Source: Polaribacter butkevichii (GTDB lineage: Bacteria; Bacteroidota; Bacteroidia; Flavobacteriales; Flavobacteriaceae). Taken from it: 64,000 nt of DNA. The stretch spans positions 2,313,001 through 2,377,000 of the forward strand of contig NZ_CP150661.1 in the NCBI RefSeq assembly GCF_038024105.1, given 5' to 3'. Positions 1 to 9,157 of the stretch are shown piece by piece. Positions within the stretch are counted from its first letter, which is position 1; every line of letters begins with the position of its first letter. The position numbers and the translations under genes were made by a program. Under the pieces are notes generated by a model. It saw nothing but the letters and a program-made list of their open reading frames with translations, was not told the origin of the DNA and did not search any database.

Positions 1-321
1 TTTAGGCAACATAATTAACTCAACATTTGTTTCTGCAACGGCTCTAATTTTACTTTTGGTTTGCCCCATACAACAAGAAAGGGTCATGGCGCAAGTGTCT
101 CCTTTTTCTAAGTAATATAAAACTATTTCATCACCATCTTCATCTTCTCTAAGAATTTTAATAGCTCCAGAAATTAATAAAGGCATCGATTTTATATAAT
201 CTCCAACCTCAATAATTGTGGTATCTTCTTTAAACTCTTTAGAAACACCTAATTCTTGAATTTCTAAAATTAAATCTTTCTCTAAAAGATACCCAAAATT
301 GCTTTCTAGTTTACTTATCAT
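1..321 (-). CDS. Crp/Fnr family transcriptional regulator, C-terminus cut off by the window edge
   Basis: The visible 107 N-terminal residues form a cyclic-nucleotide-binding-like beta-roll: an early helix (LLEKDLILEIQELG), then the 'SGAIKILREDEDGDEIVLYYLEKGD' type core seen in Crp/Fnr sensors. A CAMTLSCCMG stretch near residue 80 is cysteine-rich, which in this family can mean redox or Fe-S sensing, but this is not proven here. The helix-turn-helix domain would lie beyond the left edge. The ATG at 321 gives a normal Crp/Fnr start. It lies downstream of a small membrane-protein gene, separated from it by a terminator-like hairpin. Confidence 0.85.
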   Translation of the reverse strand, partial: MISKLESNFGYLLEKDLILEIQELGVSKEFKEDTTIIEVGDYIKSMPLLISGAIKILREDEDGDEIVLYYLEKGDTCAMTLSCCMGQTKSKIRAVAETNVELIMLPK

Positions 322-375
322 TATTCCTTATTTTTTCATCTATAAAAATAGTGAAATAGATTTTAATAGAACAAC

Positions 376-398
376 AAAAGCCCGAGTTAAACTCAGGC
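376..398 (-). terminator. Rho-independent terminator after the small membrane-protein gene
   Basis: On the minus strand a stem of seven to nine pairs with one G-U wobble (gCCTGAGT / ACTCGGGc) closes a short loop and is followed by a TTTT run. It sits just after the stop codon of the 43-residue protein gene and before the Crp/Fnr gene. Confidence 0.65.
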
Positions 399-418
399 AT
401 CAATAAAAATAGAGATAT

Positions 419-550
419 CTATTTTGCTTTTTTATCTGTGCTCATTAATAAGTAAACAGCTACAACTAAGCCTACTACAACCAGTGCAAAAATACCAATC
501 ATAATTGTGCCATTTACCCAAGAGACCTGTGGTATGGTTAAAAAATTCAT
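419..550 (-). CDS. 43-residue single-pass membrane protein, function unknown
   Basis: An ATG at 550 opens a 43-codon frame ending TAG at 419. The product begins MNFLTIPQVSWVNGT, has one strongly hydrophobic span at about residues 16-36, and ends in a basic tail (STDKKAK). The topology suggests a small membrane subunit or regulator. It is flanked by a good promoter box inside a perfect palindrome (558-577) and a terminator (376-398), which supports a real short gene. I do not recognise the family. The Crp/Fnr neighbour hints at respiratory control, as inference only. Confidence 0.6.
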   Translation of the reverse strand: MNFLTIPQVSWVNGTIMIGIFALVVVGLVVAVYLLMSTDKKAK

Positions 551-557
551 ATTCTTC

Positions 558-577
558 TAATTTTGAATTCAAAATTA
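558..577. promoter_or_regulatory. Perfect 20-bp palindrome containing a TAnnTTTG promoter box on each strand
   Basis: The palindrome is centred on GAATTC at 565-570 and reads TAATTTTG outward-in on both strands, matching the Bacteroidota -7 consensus TAnnTTTG. The minus-strand copy is 20 nt upstream of the small membrane-protein start. Such symmetry over a promoter is what a dimeric repressor or activator would bind; the adjacent Crp/Fnr regulator is an obvious but unproven candidate. Confidence 0.5.
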
Positions 578-616
578 ATATATAAAAATATTTTAACATA
601 TGATTAAAATCAGTTT

Positions 617-1936
617 TTAAAACTGCTCATTTAGAATATCTCCGCTTAACTGTAACAACTGTAATTCTATTAATTTAGCATCAAATTTTGCATTGTTAAA
701 CGCTGTTTTAGAGTTGATAAAATTAATCTGAGCTTGCCTAAATTCTATAGAAGTAACTTGCCCTAATTTGTAACGTTCTTTGGTTCTATCAAAATTATTT
801 TGAGTAGTTAAAACATTTTTTTCTTGCGCCTTTAAAATAAATAATTGATTTTGATAATTCTCCCAAGTATTTTTTAAATTATTCTCTATTGTAACTTTTT
901 GTTGTGCTAATAATATTTGTTGATTTTCTAAAGCAATTTTAGCATTGTCAACTCTTGTTTTTGTGCTTCCTCCATCAAACAAACTCCAAGACAAACTTAA
1001 ACCTGCATTTAATCCATTAGAAGTAGAAGCCGCTAAAAAAGAAGTTGCAGGGTTTTCGCTTTTGTTCCATCCATAAGAAGTATTTAAACCTAAAGAGGGT
1101 AAATAGTTTGCTTTGTTTATTTTGATGTTAAACTCACTAATGGCAATGTTTTTTTCGTTTTGTTTTAAGGTAGAATTATTGGCGATTGTTTTTTGCTGAA
1201 GTTCCTCAAAATTCATCATTTTGCTAAATACAACTTCGGTTTCCACCTCAAAATTCACTTCTTTTTCTATCCCTAAAATAATATTTAAACCACGTTTAAC
1301 ATTGCTTAATTGCTGATTGGCGTTTATTAAAGTAATGCTATCATTATTTACATCAACTTCTGCATTTAGCAACTCTAACCTAGTAGATTGCCCATATTCA
1401 TATTGATATTTTGCTCTTTGTAACCTTTGTTTAGAAATAGACAAGGCTTCTTTTAAATTCTCTTTATTTTCAGAGAATCTTGCAATTTGAAAATACGTTG
1501 TAAACAATTGTAAATAGGTATTCTCTATCGTTTCTCTAGCTTGTAATTCTGTTAAATTATACGTCTCTTTTAATTGTTGATAATTGTACTTTCTGCCCAA
1601 TCCATCAAAAAGGATATAATTTAAACCTACAGAAGCATTATACGATTTTGTTACAGCGCCATCTACACTCGTAGAAGTACCATCTTGACGAGAAATAGTT
1701 TGGTTATTATTACTATAATTTGCACCAGAAGTAACCGTAGCGGTTGGTAAAAAACCTGTATTATAAATACTTTTATTGTTTTTTGCAACGTCTAAATTAT
1801 TGTTGGCTATTTTAATCCCAAAATTATTTTCTAACGTAATTTCTAGTGCTTCCTTCTTTGTTAGAATTTCTTGCGAAATTCCTTGTAAAGTCGATAAAAA
1901 ACCGACTACTAATAGTGTATTTCTAATGACCTTCAT
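617..1936 (-). CDS. TolC-family outer membrane efflux protein
   Basis: Outer-membrane channel of a tripartite efflux pump. The protein starts with a signal peptide (MKVIRNTLLVVGFLSTLQG) and shows the two repeated coiled-coil OEP halves typical of TolC, with long Gln/Asn-rich helices and 'YQYEYGQSTRLELLNAEVDV' and 'RYKLGQVTSIEFRQAQINF' as the equivalent helical-hairpin segments in each half. About 439 residues is normal. The ATG at 1936 is preferred to an in-frame TTG at 1945 because it begins the signal peptide directly. It overlaps the end of the RND gene by 14 nt, so the two are translationally coupled. Substrate unknown. Confidence 0.9.
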   Translation of the reverse strand: MKVIRNTLLVVGFLSTLQGISQEILTKKEALEITLENNFGIKIANNNLDVAKNNKSIYNTGFLPTATVTSGANYSNNNQTISRQDGTSTSVDGAVTKSYNASVGLNYILFDGLGRKYNYQQLKETYNLTELQARETIENTYLQLFTTYFQIARFSENKENLKEALSISKQRLQRAKYQYEYGQSTRLELLNAEVDVNNDSITLINANQQLSNVKRGLNIILGIEKEVNFEVETEVVFSKMMNFEELQQKTIANNSTLKQNEKNIAISEFNIKINKANYLPSLGLNTSYGWNKSENPATSFLAASTSNGLNAGLSLSWSLFDGGSTKTRVDNAKIALENQQILLAQQKVTIENNLKNTWENYQNQLFILKAQEKNVLTTQNNFDRTKERYKLGQVTSIEFRQAQINFINSKTAFNNAKFDAKLIELQLLQLSGDILNEQF

Positions 1937-4900
1937 TTTCGTCAAATTTAGATTCTATAATAGCTCTTTCTACTTCTTCTTTAGTTACTTTTTCTCCTGT
2001 TTTTAACCACTTTATGCCCACTTTTATCGAATTAGAAACAGATAGTAACAGTGGCAACATTACCAAGGTTAAAATAGTTGCAACCGCTATTCCGTAAGAA
2101 ATAGAAATTGCCATCGGAATTAAAAATTGAGCTTGCCTACTCTTCTCTAACATTAAAGGCGCTAAACCTGCAACTGTAGTTAAAGATGTTAAGAAAATGG
2201 CTCTAAAACGAGATTGACCTGCCATAATTAATGCATCGTCAAACAACATACCTTCTTTTAAATAACTGTTAAACTTCCCTATTAAAACCAAGCCATCATT
2301 TACCATAATACCCACCAAAGCAATAATACCTAACCAAGATAAAATATTGATAGAAAAATCGTGAATAAAATGCCCCCAAACAACACCAATCATACTAAAA
2401 GGAATCATTAAAAGCAATAAAATTGGCTGACTGTAAGATCTAAATGTAAACGCAATTACAATATAGATTAAGGCTAAAATGATCCATTTTAACCAAACTA
2501 AAGAATCTGTTGTCTTTTTAGCCTCTCTATTTTGACCTTCGTAAAGTGGTGTTACAGAATGATATTTAGAAAGAATTAGCGGCATTACACGCGTTTTAAT
2601 ATCATCTAAAATTTCTGTTGCACTTTCTTTAGCATCTTTTAAATCTGCAGAAACTTGTATTTCTCTTTTACCATTTAAATGATTAATAGCAATATCGCCT
2701 CTTCTAATTTCGTAAGTTCCTATTTCAGAAAACGGAATTCTTGTTCCGTTTGGAGCCACAATACGCATATCATCTAAATCTTTAATAGAAGATCTATCTT
2801 CTTTTTTGTAACGCACCCAAACTTTAATTTCATCTTGTCCACGCTGAAAACGTTGTGCCTGAAACCCAAAGAAACCATTACGTATTTGCGCCATCACAGA
2901 CTGTAAATTAAGCCCGAGTAAATATGCGTTATCTTTTAATGTAATACTTACCTCTTTTATCCCTGCAGGATCATTATCTGAAATATCCTTTAAAAGCGGA
3001 TTATTTTCTAACACTAATTTCAGTTCTTCTTTTGCTGCTTTTAGCTCTTCAATATTATTTCCTAACAAAGAAACCGCAACAGGACTTCCTCCAAAATTTC
3101 CTCCAGAACCAAAAATTAGACTTTCTACACCATATACTTTTCCTACTTTTTCTCTAATAGAATTTGTTATTTCTGGTGATGAAAACTCTCTACTTTCTCC
3201 TGCTAATAAATTAATACTTAAAGTTGCATTTGCACTTCCTGGACCAACCCTTTTTATTACATTCTGAACAACTTGTTCGTCTCCAGATTGCTTTGCAGTG
3301 TATTCTTTATTTATCAACCAAACCTTTTCTTCTATAGATGAAATTATAGAATCTGTAATTGTTTCGTTGGTACCTTGTGGCATGTTTAAAGTTACCTGAA
3401 TTTTATCACTTGCTACAGAAGGGAAAAAAGAAGTTCTAACAATACCACCACCAATAGAGGTTAAACTAAAAATTAACAAGGCAATTGGCATGGCAAAAGC
3501 AAATACTTTATTTTTTAAAGAAAACTTTAAAAAAGGAACATAAAATTTTTCATTTACTTTAGTCAAAGCTCCATCTGCAAACCTATTTATCTTATTAAAA
3601 AAAGCATCAACTCCATTCATTTTAGCTGCTGCACCTTCTTCTAAACGTTTTCTATCTAAAGCTTTAGAATGTGCAATATGCGCAGGTAAAATAACCAATG
3701 CTTCTATTAAGGAAACGGTTAATGTTAAAAGTACAATTGTAGATACTTCACTAAAAAAATTACCAATTCTTCCATCAACAAAAAACAAGGTAGAAAAAGC
3801 AATAATAGTTGTTAGAATTGCAGAAACAATTGGCGGAATTACCTCCATCGTTCCGTCTATTGCTGCCTGAATTTTGGTTTTTCCTAAATCGTAATAATGG
3901 TGATAAATGTTTTCTCCAATTACAATTCCATCATCCACCAAAATACCGATAACGATAATCATCCCAAAAAGAGATAAAATATTAATGGTAACATCAAACT
4001 GAGCCGCTAAAATAAACATTCCTAAAAATGCAACAGGCAAACCAAAGGCTACCCAAATTGCCAAACGTAAGTTTAAAAAGAGTGCTAGAAAAAATAAAAC
4101 CAATAAAATACCCACGATTCCGTTTTCTATTAGAAGCATGGTTCTTCCTTGTAATGTTACACTTCTATCATCTGTAATATCTAAGTGTATGTTTTGGTTT
4201 TGCTGATTAAATTTATCAATATAATCCTTAATTTTATCTGCTGATGAAAGCAAATCTTCATTATTGGTATTACTAATAGAAATATCAATTGCTAAATTAC
4301 CGTTGTAATACAATCTATCTGGAGTTTCCGACCACGTATCTTTAACCTCTGCAATGTCTTTTAAACGGATAATATGTCCGTTTGTTTCTGTTCTTACAAT
4401 TAAGTTTTGCAATTCTACTCCGTAATAAGAACGATTACTTGCTCTAATTAAATAATCTTCTTGAGCCGTTTTAATATTACCACCCGTAATTAAAAGATTA
4501 GAGTTTTGGATTGCTTTTGCTACTTCTGCGAAGGATAAATTAAAAGCACGTAAATCGTTTTCTTTAACCGCTATTTCTATTTCTTCGTCTGGAAAACCAG
4601 AAATAGTAACTTGAGAAATTCCTTCGATACCTCTAATATCGTTTTCTATATTTCTAGCATATTGTTTTAAAGATTTTAGCGGAATATTATCTCCACTAAC
4701 GGTAAAACTAATAGTTGGTCTTATACTTTCTACTTTAGCTATTACAGCCGGCTCCATACCAGAAGGAAAAGACGGAACTCTATCTACCGCATTTTTTACA
4801 TCTGTTAAAACAACATCTATATCTTTACCTTTTTCTACCTCTATTCTTACCGTTGCAGCGTTTTCTCTAGAAACAGACGTTACACGTTCTACACCAACAA

Positions 4901-5123
4901 TTCCTTTTAGGTTGTCTTCAATTTTTAAGACCACACCTTCTTCCATTTCTGTAGGAGATGCTCCTGGATATGCTAAAGAAATGTTTATTAATTCTGAATC
5001 TGTTAATGGAAAGAAAGACGATTTCATACTAAAAGCCCCCACTAAACCAAAGGCTACAAATGCAATAATAAATACATTTACAGCAACAGGATATTTTATA
5101 AAATAAGTAATTATTTTTTTCAT
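1923..5123 (-). CDS. RND-family (AcrB/HAE-like) efflux transporter
   Basis: Proton-driven inner-membrane pump of a tripartite efflux system. At 1066 residues it has the expected duplicated RND layout: TM1 near residues 12-31, a large periplasmic loop, TM2-6 with the proton-relay motif GILVDDGIVIGENI, then TM7 around 595-615, a second periplasmic loop and a second helix bundle with the degenerate counterpart VGIMVNDGLVLIGKF. Only 4 nt separate it from the upstream adaptor gene. Multidrug or dye export is the family default; heavy-metal RND signatures were not noticed, but substrate cannot be read from sequence. Confidence 0.93.
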   Translation of the reverse strand: MKKIITYFIKYPVAVNVFIIAFVAFGLVGAFSMKSSFFPLTDSELINISLAYPGASPTEMEEGVVLKIEDNLKGIVGVERVTSVSRENAATVRIEVEKGKDIDVVLTDVKNAVDRVPSFPSGMEPAVIAKVESIRPTISFTVSGDNIPLKSLKQYARNIENDIRGIEGISQVTISGFPDEEIEIAVKENDLRAFNLSFAEVAKAIQNSNLLITGGNIKTAQEDYLIRASNRSYYGVELQNLIVRTETNGHIIRLKDIAEVKDTWSETPDRLYYNGNLAIDISISNTNNEDLLSSADKIKDYIDKFNQQNQNIHLDITDDRSVTLQGRTMLLIENGIVGILLVLFFLALFLNLRLAIWVAFGLPVAFLGMFILAAQFDVTINILSLFGMIIVIGILVDDGIVIGENIYHHYYDLGKTKIQAAIDGTMEVIPPIVSAILTTIIAFSTLFFVDGRIGNFFSEVSTIVLLTLTVSLIEALVILPAHIAHSKALDRKRLEEGAAAKMNGVDAFFNKINRFADGALTKVNEKFYVPFLKFSLKNKVFAFAMPIALLIFSLTSIGGGIVRTSFFPSVASDKIQVTLNMPQGTNETITDSIISSIEEKVWLINKEYTAKQSGDEQVVQNVIKRVGPGSANATLSINLLAGESREFSSPEITNSIREKVGKVYGVESLIFGSGGNFGGSPVAVSLLGNNIEELKAAKEELKLVLENNPLLKDISDNDPAGIKEVSITLKDNAYLLGLNLQSVMAQIRNGFFGFQAQRFQRGQDEIKVWVRYKKEDRSSIKDLDDMRIVAPNGTRIPFSEIGTYEIRRGDIAINHLNGKREIQVSADLKDAKESATEILDDIKTRVMPLILSKYHSVTPLYEGQNREAKKTTDSLVWLKWIILALIYIVIAFTFRSYSQPILLLLMIPFSMIGVVWGHFIHDFSINILSWLGIIALVGIMVNDGLVLIGKFNSYLKEGMLFDDALIMAGQSRFRAIFLTSLTTVAGLAPLMLEKSRQAQFLIPMAISISYGIAVATILTLVMLPLLLSVSNSIKVGIKWLKTGEKVTKEEVERAIIESKFDENEGH

Positions 5124-5127
5124 CTAA

Positions 5128-6240
5128 TTACTTCTTATTAATTTTTACAATCATACCGTCAAAAGCACCAGGTAACACTTGTGTTAAAATTTTCTGGTTG
5201 TTTTCTAATCCTTTTATCACCACTTTTTCATCACCAAAATAAACAGGATTAACGTTTACTAAAGATAAAATACTATCGTTTTTAACAGTATAAATAGCAG
5301 TATTATCTACCAATAATTTTCTAGAAATTTCAATGGCGTCTTTTTCTGATTTAGCAACCAAGTCTGCTTCTAAAAACATACCTTCTTTTAAATCTTTATC
5401 AGAAACATCTACAAAGGCTTTTATGGTTTGCGATACTTGGTCTACTTTACCGTTTACACGAACTACTTTACCTGTATATTTCTTTGTTTTTTCTAAATTA
5501 GAAAGTGCTACAGCATTACCAACTTTTAATAAATCTGCAAACTTAGAATTTACAGAAACTTCCATTTCATAAACACTTGGGTCTATAAATTCTCCTAATT
5601 TCTGACCTACTCTTACTAAAGAGCCAGGGCTTACCAAAGCTTCTGTTAAAATCCCTGTAAAAGGAGCTCTAATCTGGTATTTAGACAAACGAACCTCTAA
5701 ATTCTTAACATTGTAATATGCTGTTAAGATTCCTCTTCCAGAAATAAAATATTTTTCTTTATCGGTAGAAAAATCAGGTAGTTTAGGCGTTGTTTTATTC
5801 ATATCAAAACCTTTAACATAAGTTTCCCATTTTGTAAAAGCCACAGGATAATCTAACCGTAAATCTGGTAAAATTGCAGTAATTAGGTTGTTTAAATTAC
5901 TTTTTTGAGATTGTAAACTTGCGTAAAATTCATCGCTATTAATACTTAATAACGTGGTGCCTTTGCTATAATTTGTACCTGCTTTAAATAACTTATTAGA
6001 AGGTTTTAAAATACCAGAAACTTCAGAAAAAATTTCAATTTTATTTTTAGCCGTTAAGTTTCCACTTGCAGTTAACACAATAGGAATCTCTTTATTTTCT
6101 ACATTTTCTACAAAAACAGTTTTAATCTGTTTCTTAAACTTTGGTTTTGGTTTTTGATTTTTATCAACAAGATATTTACCTAAAAAGATGGCTCCTACAA
6201 TTGTTAAAAGTCCTAGAATGGCTAGAATTGTTTTTCTCAT
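5128..6240 (-). CDS. RND efflux periplasmic adaptor (membrane fusion protein)
   Basis: Links the RND pump to the outer-membrane channel. One N-terminal anchor helix (residues 6-26), then a barrel-sandwich/lipoyl half starting KNKIEIFSEVSGIL, a helical region, the second half (RAPFTGILTEALVSPGSLVRVGQKL) and a beta-barrel. The 370-residue length is typical. First gene of a three-gene operon (adaptor, pump, channel). A TATATTTG box on the minus strand 51 nt upstream is a plausible promoter. No dedicated regulator gene lies next to it. Confidence 0.92.
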   Translation of the reverse strand: MRKTILAILGLLTIVGAIFLGKYLVDKNQKPKPKFKKQIKTVFVENVENKEIPIVLTASGNLTAKNKIEIFSEVSGILKPSNKLFKAGTNYSKGTTLLSINSDEFYASLQSQKSNLNNLITAILPDLRLDYPVAFTKWETYVKGFDMNKTTPKLPDFSTDKEKYFISGRGILTAYYNVKNLEVRLSKYQIRAPFTGILTEALVSPGSLVRVGQKLGEFIDPSVYEMEVSVNSKFADLLKVGNAVALSNLEKTKKYTGKVVRVNGKVDQVSQTIKAFVDVSDKDLKEGMFLEADLVAKSEKDAIEISRKLLVDNTAIYTVKNDSILSLVNVNPVYFGDEKVVIKGLENNQKILTQVLPGAFDGMIVKINKK

Positions 6241-6716
6241 AATTGGTTAATTGTACTTTTATATTGATACTTAAAAAGTATTGCGTTTTTGCAAATATAG
6301 TTTTATGACGCACAGTACCTTAAAGAGTTAACATTTAAGAATGTTAAAGAAACGTTATAATTGATGATTTTGGCTCTAAAACTGATAGGATTACTCTTTT
6401 TTACATCTTTAAATCTATGTAAAATAATAAAACTATACGCTCGTTTTAGAATAGCAATCAATTTTAAAAAGTTAGAAAACATTTTGTTTTAATGCACTAT
6501 CTACACTTGTACTTAGCAACTTTTCTTGTTAGGTATAAATTAATTTTTAAATGATTTTAATCTAATATCAAAACGTTTATATAAAACCTTTAAAATAGCA
6601 TAGCCACAACAATTTTACACAAAACACCTTATTATAACCTTAAAAAAACGGAACTTTGCAAATAAAGAAACCACTTTTATAAATATTAAAAAGCTTACTA
6701 CAAAACACCAATTAAT
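6241..6716. other. 476-bp divergent intergenic region
   Basis: Separates the minus-strand efflux operon from the plus-strand GNAT/TesB/SdpI genes. It holds the efflux promoter box near 6291-6299 and, close to the plus-strand gene, a weak box (GAACTTTG near 6651) one base off the consensus. No further ORF of credible length, RNA gene or repeat was seen; the DNA is very AT-rich. Confidence 0.5.
6291..6299 (-). promoter_or_regulatory. Putative promoter -7 box of the RND efflux operon
   Basis: Minus-strand TATATTTGC matches TAnnTTTG, the main sigma factor -7 element of Bacteroidota. It is about 51 nt from the adaptor ATG. No clear -33 TTG was seen at the usual distance. Confidence 0.5.
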
Positions 6717-7883
6717 TTGATTTGCTGCACCAACACAAATACCGCACAATTTTACGCTACTTTAGATGAAATTCCTTCTAAAATATGGAAAACACTAGGC
6801 TGCACAAACAATAGTTACTTTCATCCAAATTTTTTAAAATCGTTAGAAAAAAATCATCCAGAAATAACCTTTTCTTATATTGTTTTAGTGGATGATAAAA
6901 AAGAACCAACTGCTTTTGCTAGTTTAAAAATTATTGATTTCGAATTAAATTCCATTAAAAATGATTTTGAACTTTTAAAAAATATTGGTAGAAAACTACA
7001 TGTATTTCCAGATAAAAAACCCTTAAAACTCTTAATTTGCGGCAACACTTTTGTAAGTGGAGAACATGGTGTTTTTATAAAGGAAAATCAAGATAAAAAA
7101 GCCATCATAAAAGAATTGGCAGAAAGCATTAATCATTTTGTAAATTCTGATAAAAAGCTAAAAAAACAAATTGATGCCTTTTTATTAAAAGACTTTGCCA
7201 AAGAGTCTTTATTTATTTCTGATGAGTTAAAAGACTTTAGCTACCATCCGTTTTCTGTAGAACCAAACATGAAACTAGAAATTGATGAAAATTGGCAAAA
7301 CTTTGATGATTATTTAGCCTCGATGAAAACAAAATTTAGGGTTAAAGCTAAAAAAGCTTTTAAGCAAAGCGCAAAAATTAAAATTAAAGAAGTTACTTTA
7401 GAAAACATCGATGAAGTGTTACCTAAAATGACTGCTTTATATGAAAAAGTGGCTTTAAATGCTGGTTTTAATTTAGGAATTTTTAACTTAGAAACATACA
7501 GAGATTTAAAAGAAAAATTCGGAGAAAATTATATTCTAAAATCTTATCATCTAGAAGATAAAGTAGTAGGTTTTATCTCTGGCATCATCAATAAAGATTC
7601 TTTAGACGCACATTTTGTAGGTATCGATTATCAGCTAAATAGAGAACATGCTATTTATCAACGAATGCTATATAATTATATAGAAATTGCCATCAGTAAA
7701 AAACTAAAAAATTTAAATTTTGGTAGAACTGCTAGCGAGATAAAAAGTTCTGTAGGTGCAGTTCCTCAAGATTTAACCATGTATCTTCGTCACAAGAAAA
7801 CTATAAAAAACAAAATTTTAAAGTTATTTTTGCAAAGAGTTCAACCAACTCCATTTCAACAAAAATTTCCTTTTAAACTGTAG
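6717..7883 (+). CDS. GNAT/FemAB-like acyltransferase domain protein
   Basis: Soluble protein of about 388 residues. The second half (from MKTKFRVKAKKAFKQSAKI, near residue 203) has the alternating basic helix/strand pattern of FemAB- or GNAT-like transferases, ending in a characteristic NFGRTASEIKSSVGA motif. The acceptor substrate is unknown; aminoacyl or acyl transfer is inferred from fold resemblance only. The start is uncertain: no ATG exists in the first 180 codons, so a TTG at 6717 is used; the frame is open back to 6690. tesB follows 9 nt later, so they probably share a transcript. Confidence 0.65.
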   Translation: MICCTNTNTAQFYATLDEIPSKIWKTLGCTNNSYFHPNFLKSLEKNHPEITFSYIVLVDDKKEPTAFASLKIIDFELNSIKNDFELLKNIGRKLHVFPDKKPLKLLICGNTFVSGEHGVFIKENQDKKAIIKELAESINHFVNSDKKLKKQIDAFLLKDFAKESLFISDELKDFSYHPFSVEPNMKLEIDENWQNFDDYLASMKTKFRVKAKKAFKQSAKIKIKEVTLENIDEVLPKMTALYEKVALNAGFNLGIFNLETYRDLKEKFGENYILKSYHLEDKVVGFISGIINKDSLDAHFVGIDYQLNREHAIYQRMLYNYIEIAISKKLKNLNFGRTASEIKSSVGAVPQDLTMYLRHKKTIKNKILKLFLQRVQPTPFQQKFPFKL

Positions 7884-7892
7884 AAACGAAGC

Positions 7893-8759
7893 ATGAAAAA
7901 CACTAAAGAATTAATTGCCCTGTTAAACTTAAAAGATTTAGGAAATCATAATTTTAGTGGAAACAGTGTAACCATTGGAAGTCCACATGTTTTTGGCGGA
8001 CAAGTATTAGCACAAGCAGTAAATGCTGCCTACAAAACAATACCACAAGATAGAATTTTACACTCTTTACATTCTTATTTTTTAGAAGCAGGAGATTTAA
8101 CAATTCCTATAAATTACCTTGTAAAAGAAGTTAGAAACGGAGGTAGTTTTTCTACAAGAAGAGTTACAGCTAGTCAGAATGATAAAACAATCTTTATTCT
8201 AGCCGCTTCATTTCATAAAAAAGAAGAAGGCTTTGAGCATCAGGTAGCTTTTGATGCAACAATAAAACAACCCGAAAAGTTGTTAAGTTGGGACAATATA
8301 TTAGAAAAGTTTGGTGATTTTTTACCAAAATCTATGAAATATTTTTTAAGTATAGAAAGACCCATAGAGTTTAAACCCGTAAGAATCCCCAATCCTTTAC
8401 AACCAGAAGATTTACCACCAACAGAACAAGTTTGGTTTCGTTTAAAAGGAGAAAAACAAGATTTAGATTTTAGAACAAAACAAGAAATTCTTACTTATAT
8501 TTCTGATTATAACATACTAAATCCTGCCTTTAACCCCAATGCAAGTAATCATAATTTTGGAAACACTCAAACTGCTAGTTTAGATCATTCTATGTGGTTT
8601 TTTAGAGATTTTGACTTTGACGATTGGATGTTATATACAGTAGAATCTCCAAATGCTTTTGGAGCAAGAGGCTTATCTAAAGGAAATATATTTACAAGAG
8701 ATGGTAAATTAATAGCTTCTGTAACACAAGAAGGCCTGTTAAGACCGATTAAAAAGTAA
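7893..8759 (+). CDS. tesB: Acyl-CoA thioesterase II (TesB family)
   Basis: Hydrolyses acyl-CoA to free fatty acid and CoA. Double hot-dog protein of 288 residues, the normal TesB length. The N-terminal hot dog carries FGGQVLAQAVNAAYKT and LHSLHSYFLEAGD, the C-terminal one ATASLDHSMWF-type sequence (TASLDHSMWFF near residue 226), which supplies the Asp/Thr/Gln active-site network of this family. ATG start 9 nt after the preceding gene. Its TAA stop lies inside the first copy of a 7-bp tandem repeat. Confidence 0.92.
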   Translation: MKNTKELIALLNLKDLGNHNFSGNSVTIGSPHVFGGQVLAQAVNAAYKTIPQDRILHSLHSYFLEAGDLTIPINYLVKEVRNGGSFSTRRVTASQNDKTIFILAASFHKKEEGFEHQVAFDATIKQPEKLLSWDNILEKFGDFLPKSMKYFLSIERPIEFKPVRIPNPLQPEDLPPTEQVWFRLKGEKQDLDFRTKQEILTYISDYNILNPAFNPNASNHNFGNTQTASLDHSMWFFRDFDFDDWMLYTVESPNAFGARGLSKGNIFTRDGKLIASVTQEGLLRPIKK

Positions 8760-8782
8760 GCAGTAAGCAGTAAGCAGTAAGC
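8755..8782. repeat. Four tandem copies of a 7-bp unit (AGTAAGC)
   Basis: Units at 8755-8761, 8762-8768, 8769-8775 and 8776-8782 are identical. The first contains the TAA stop of tesB; the rest fill most of the 44-nt gap before the SdpI-like gene. Copy-number change would move the spacing between the genes without changing the TesB protein. Confidence 0.95.
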
Positions 8783-8803
8783 AAAATTAAAAAACTATAA
8801 CAA

Positions 8804-9157
8804 ATGAGTCCTATTATTTATATTTTAACCACAAACGGATTACTTTTTATATTGAGTATTATTTTTTGGAAATTTCCACCAAAAAAAATAAACAATTGGT
8901 ACGGTTACAGAACTCCTAAAGCAATGCTAAACCAACAAATTTGGGATTTTGCAAATAGCATATTTAATAAAAAATTGGTTATTTACGCAGGAATTTCTTT
9001 TCTAGGTGGTTTGGTTTTTGCTAATTTTGCTACCAAAGAATTAACTTGGCAACCAATGGTTCTGGTACTTTTATCTGTTTTAGTAAGTGTTATAAAAACA
9101 GAAAGAGCATTAAACGATCATTTTACCGAAGAAGGAAAAAAGAAGAAACTTAAATAA
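8804..9157 (+). CDS. SdpI/YhfL-family membrane protein
   Basis: 117 residues with a first membrane span (about 4-23), then the family motif INNWYGYRTPKAMLNQQIWDFAN, then two further hydrophobic spans (about 62-75 and 82-98) and a charged tail. SdpI in Bacillus gives immunity to the SdpC toxin, but most family members are uncharacterised and no toxin gene is nearby, so immunity is not claimed. Its TAA stop directly abuts the recO stop on the other strand. Confidence 0.85.
   Translation: MSPIIYILTTNGLLFILSIIFWKFPPKKINNWYGYRTPKAMLNQQIWDFANSIFNKKLVIYAGISFLGGLVFANFATKELTWQPMVLVLLSVLVSVIKTERALNDHFTEEGKKKKLK

Noticed and set aside
1937..1945. TTG start for the TolC-like gene three codons upstream
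   Set aside because: ATG at 1936 starts the signal peptide exactly and is the more usual codon.
8755..8782. Short tandem repeat as a CRISPR or attachment site
   Set aside because: Units of 7 bp without spacers; no cas or integrase gene nearby.
8804..9157. SdpI-like gene as immunity part of a toxin cassette
   Set aside because: No SdpC-like toxin or transport gene in the neighbourhood.
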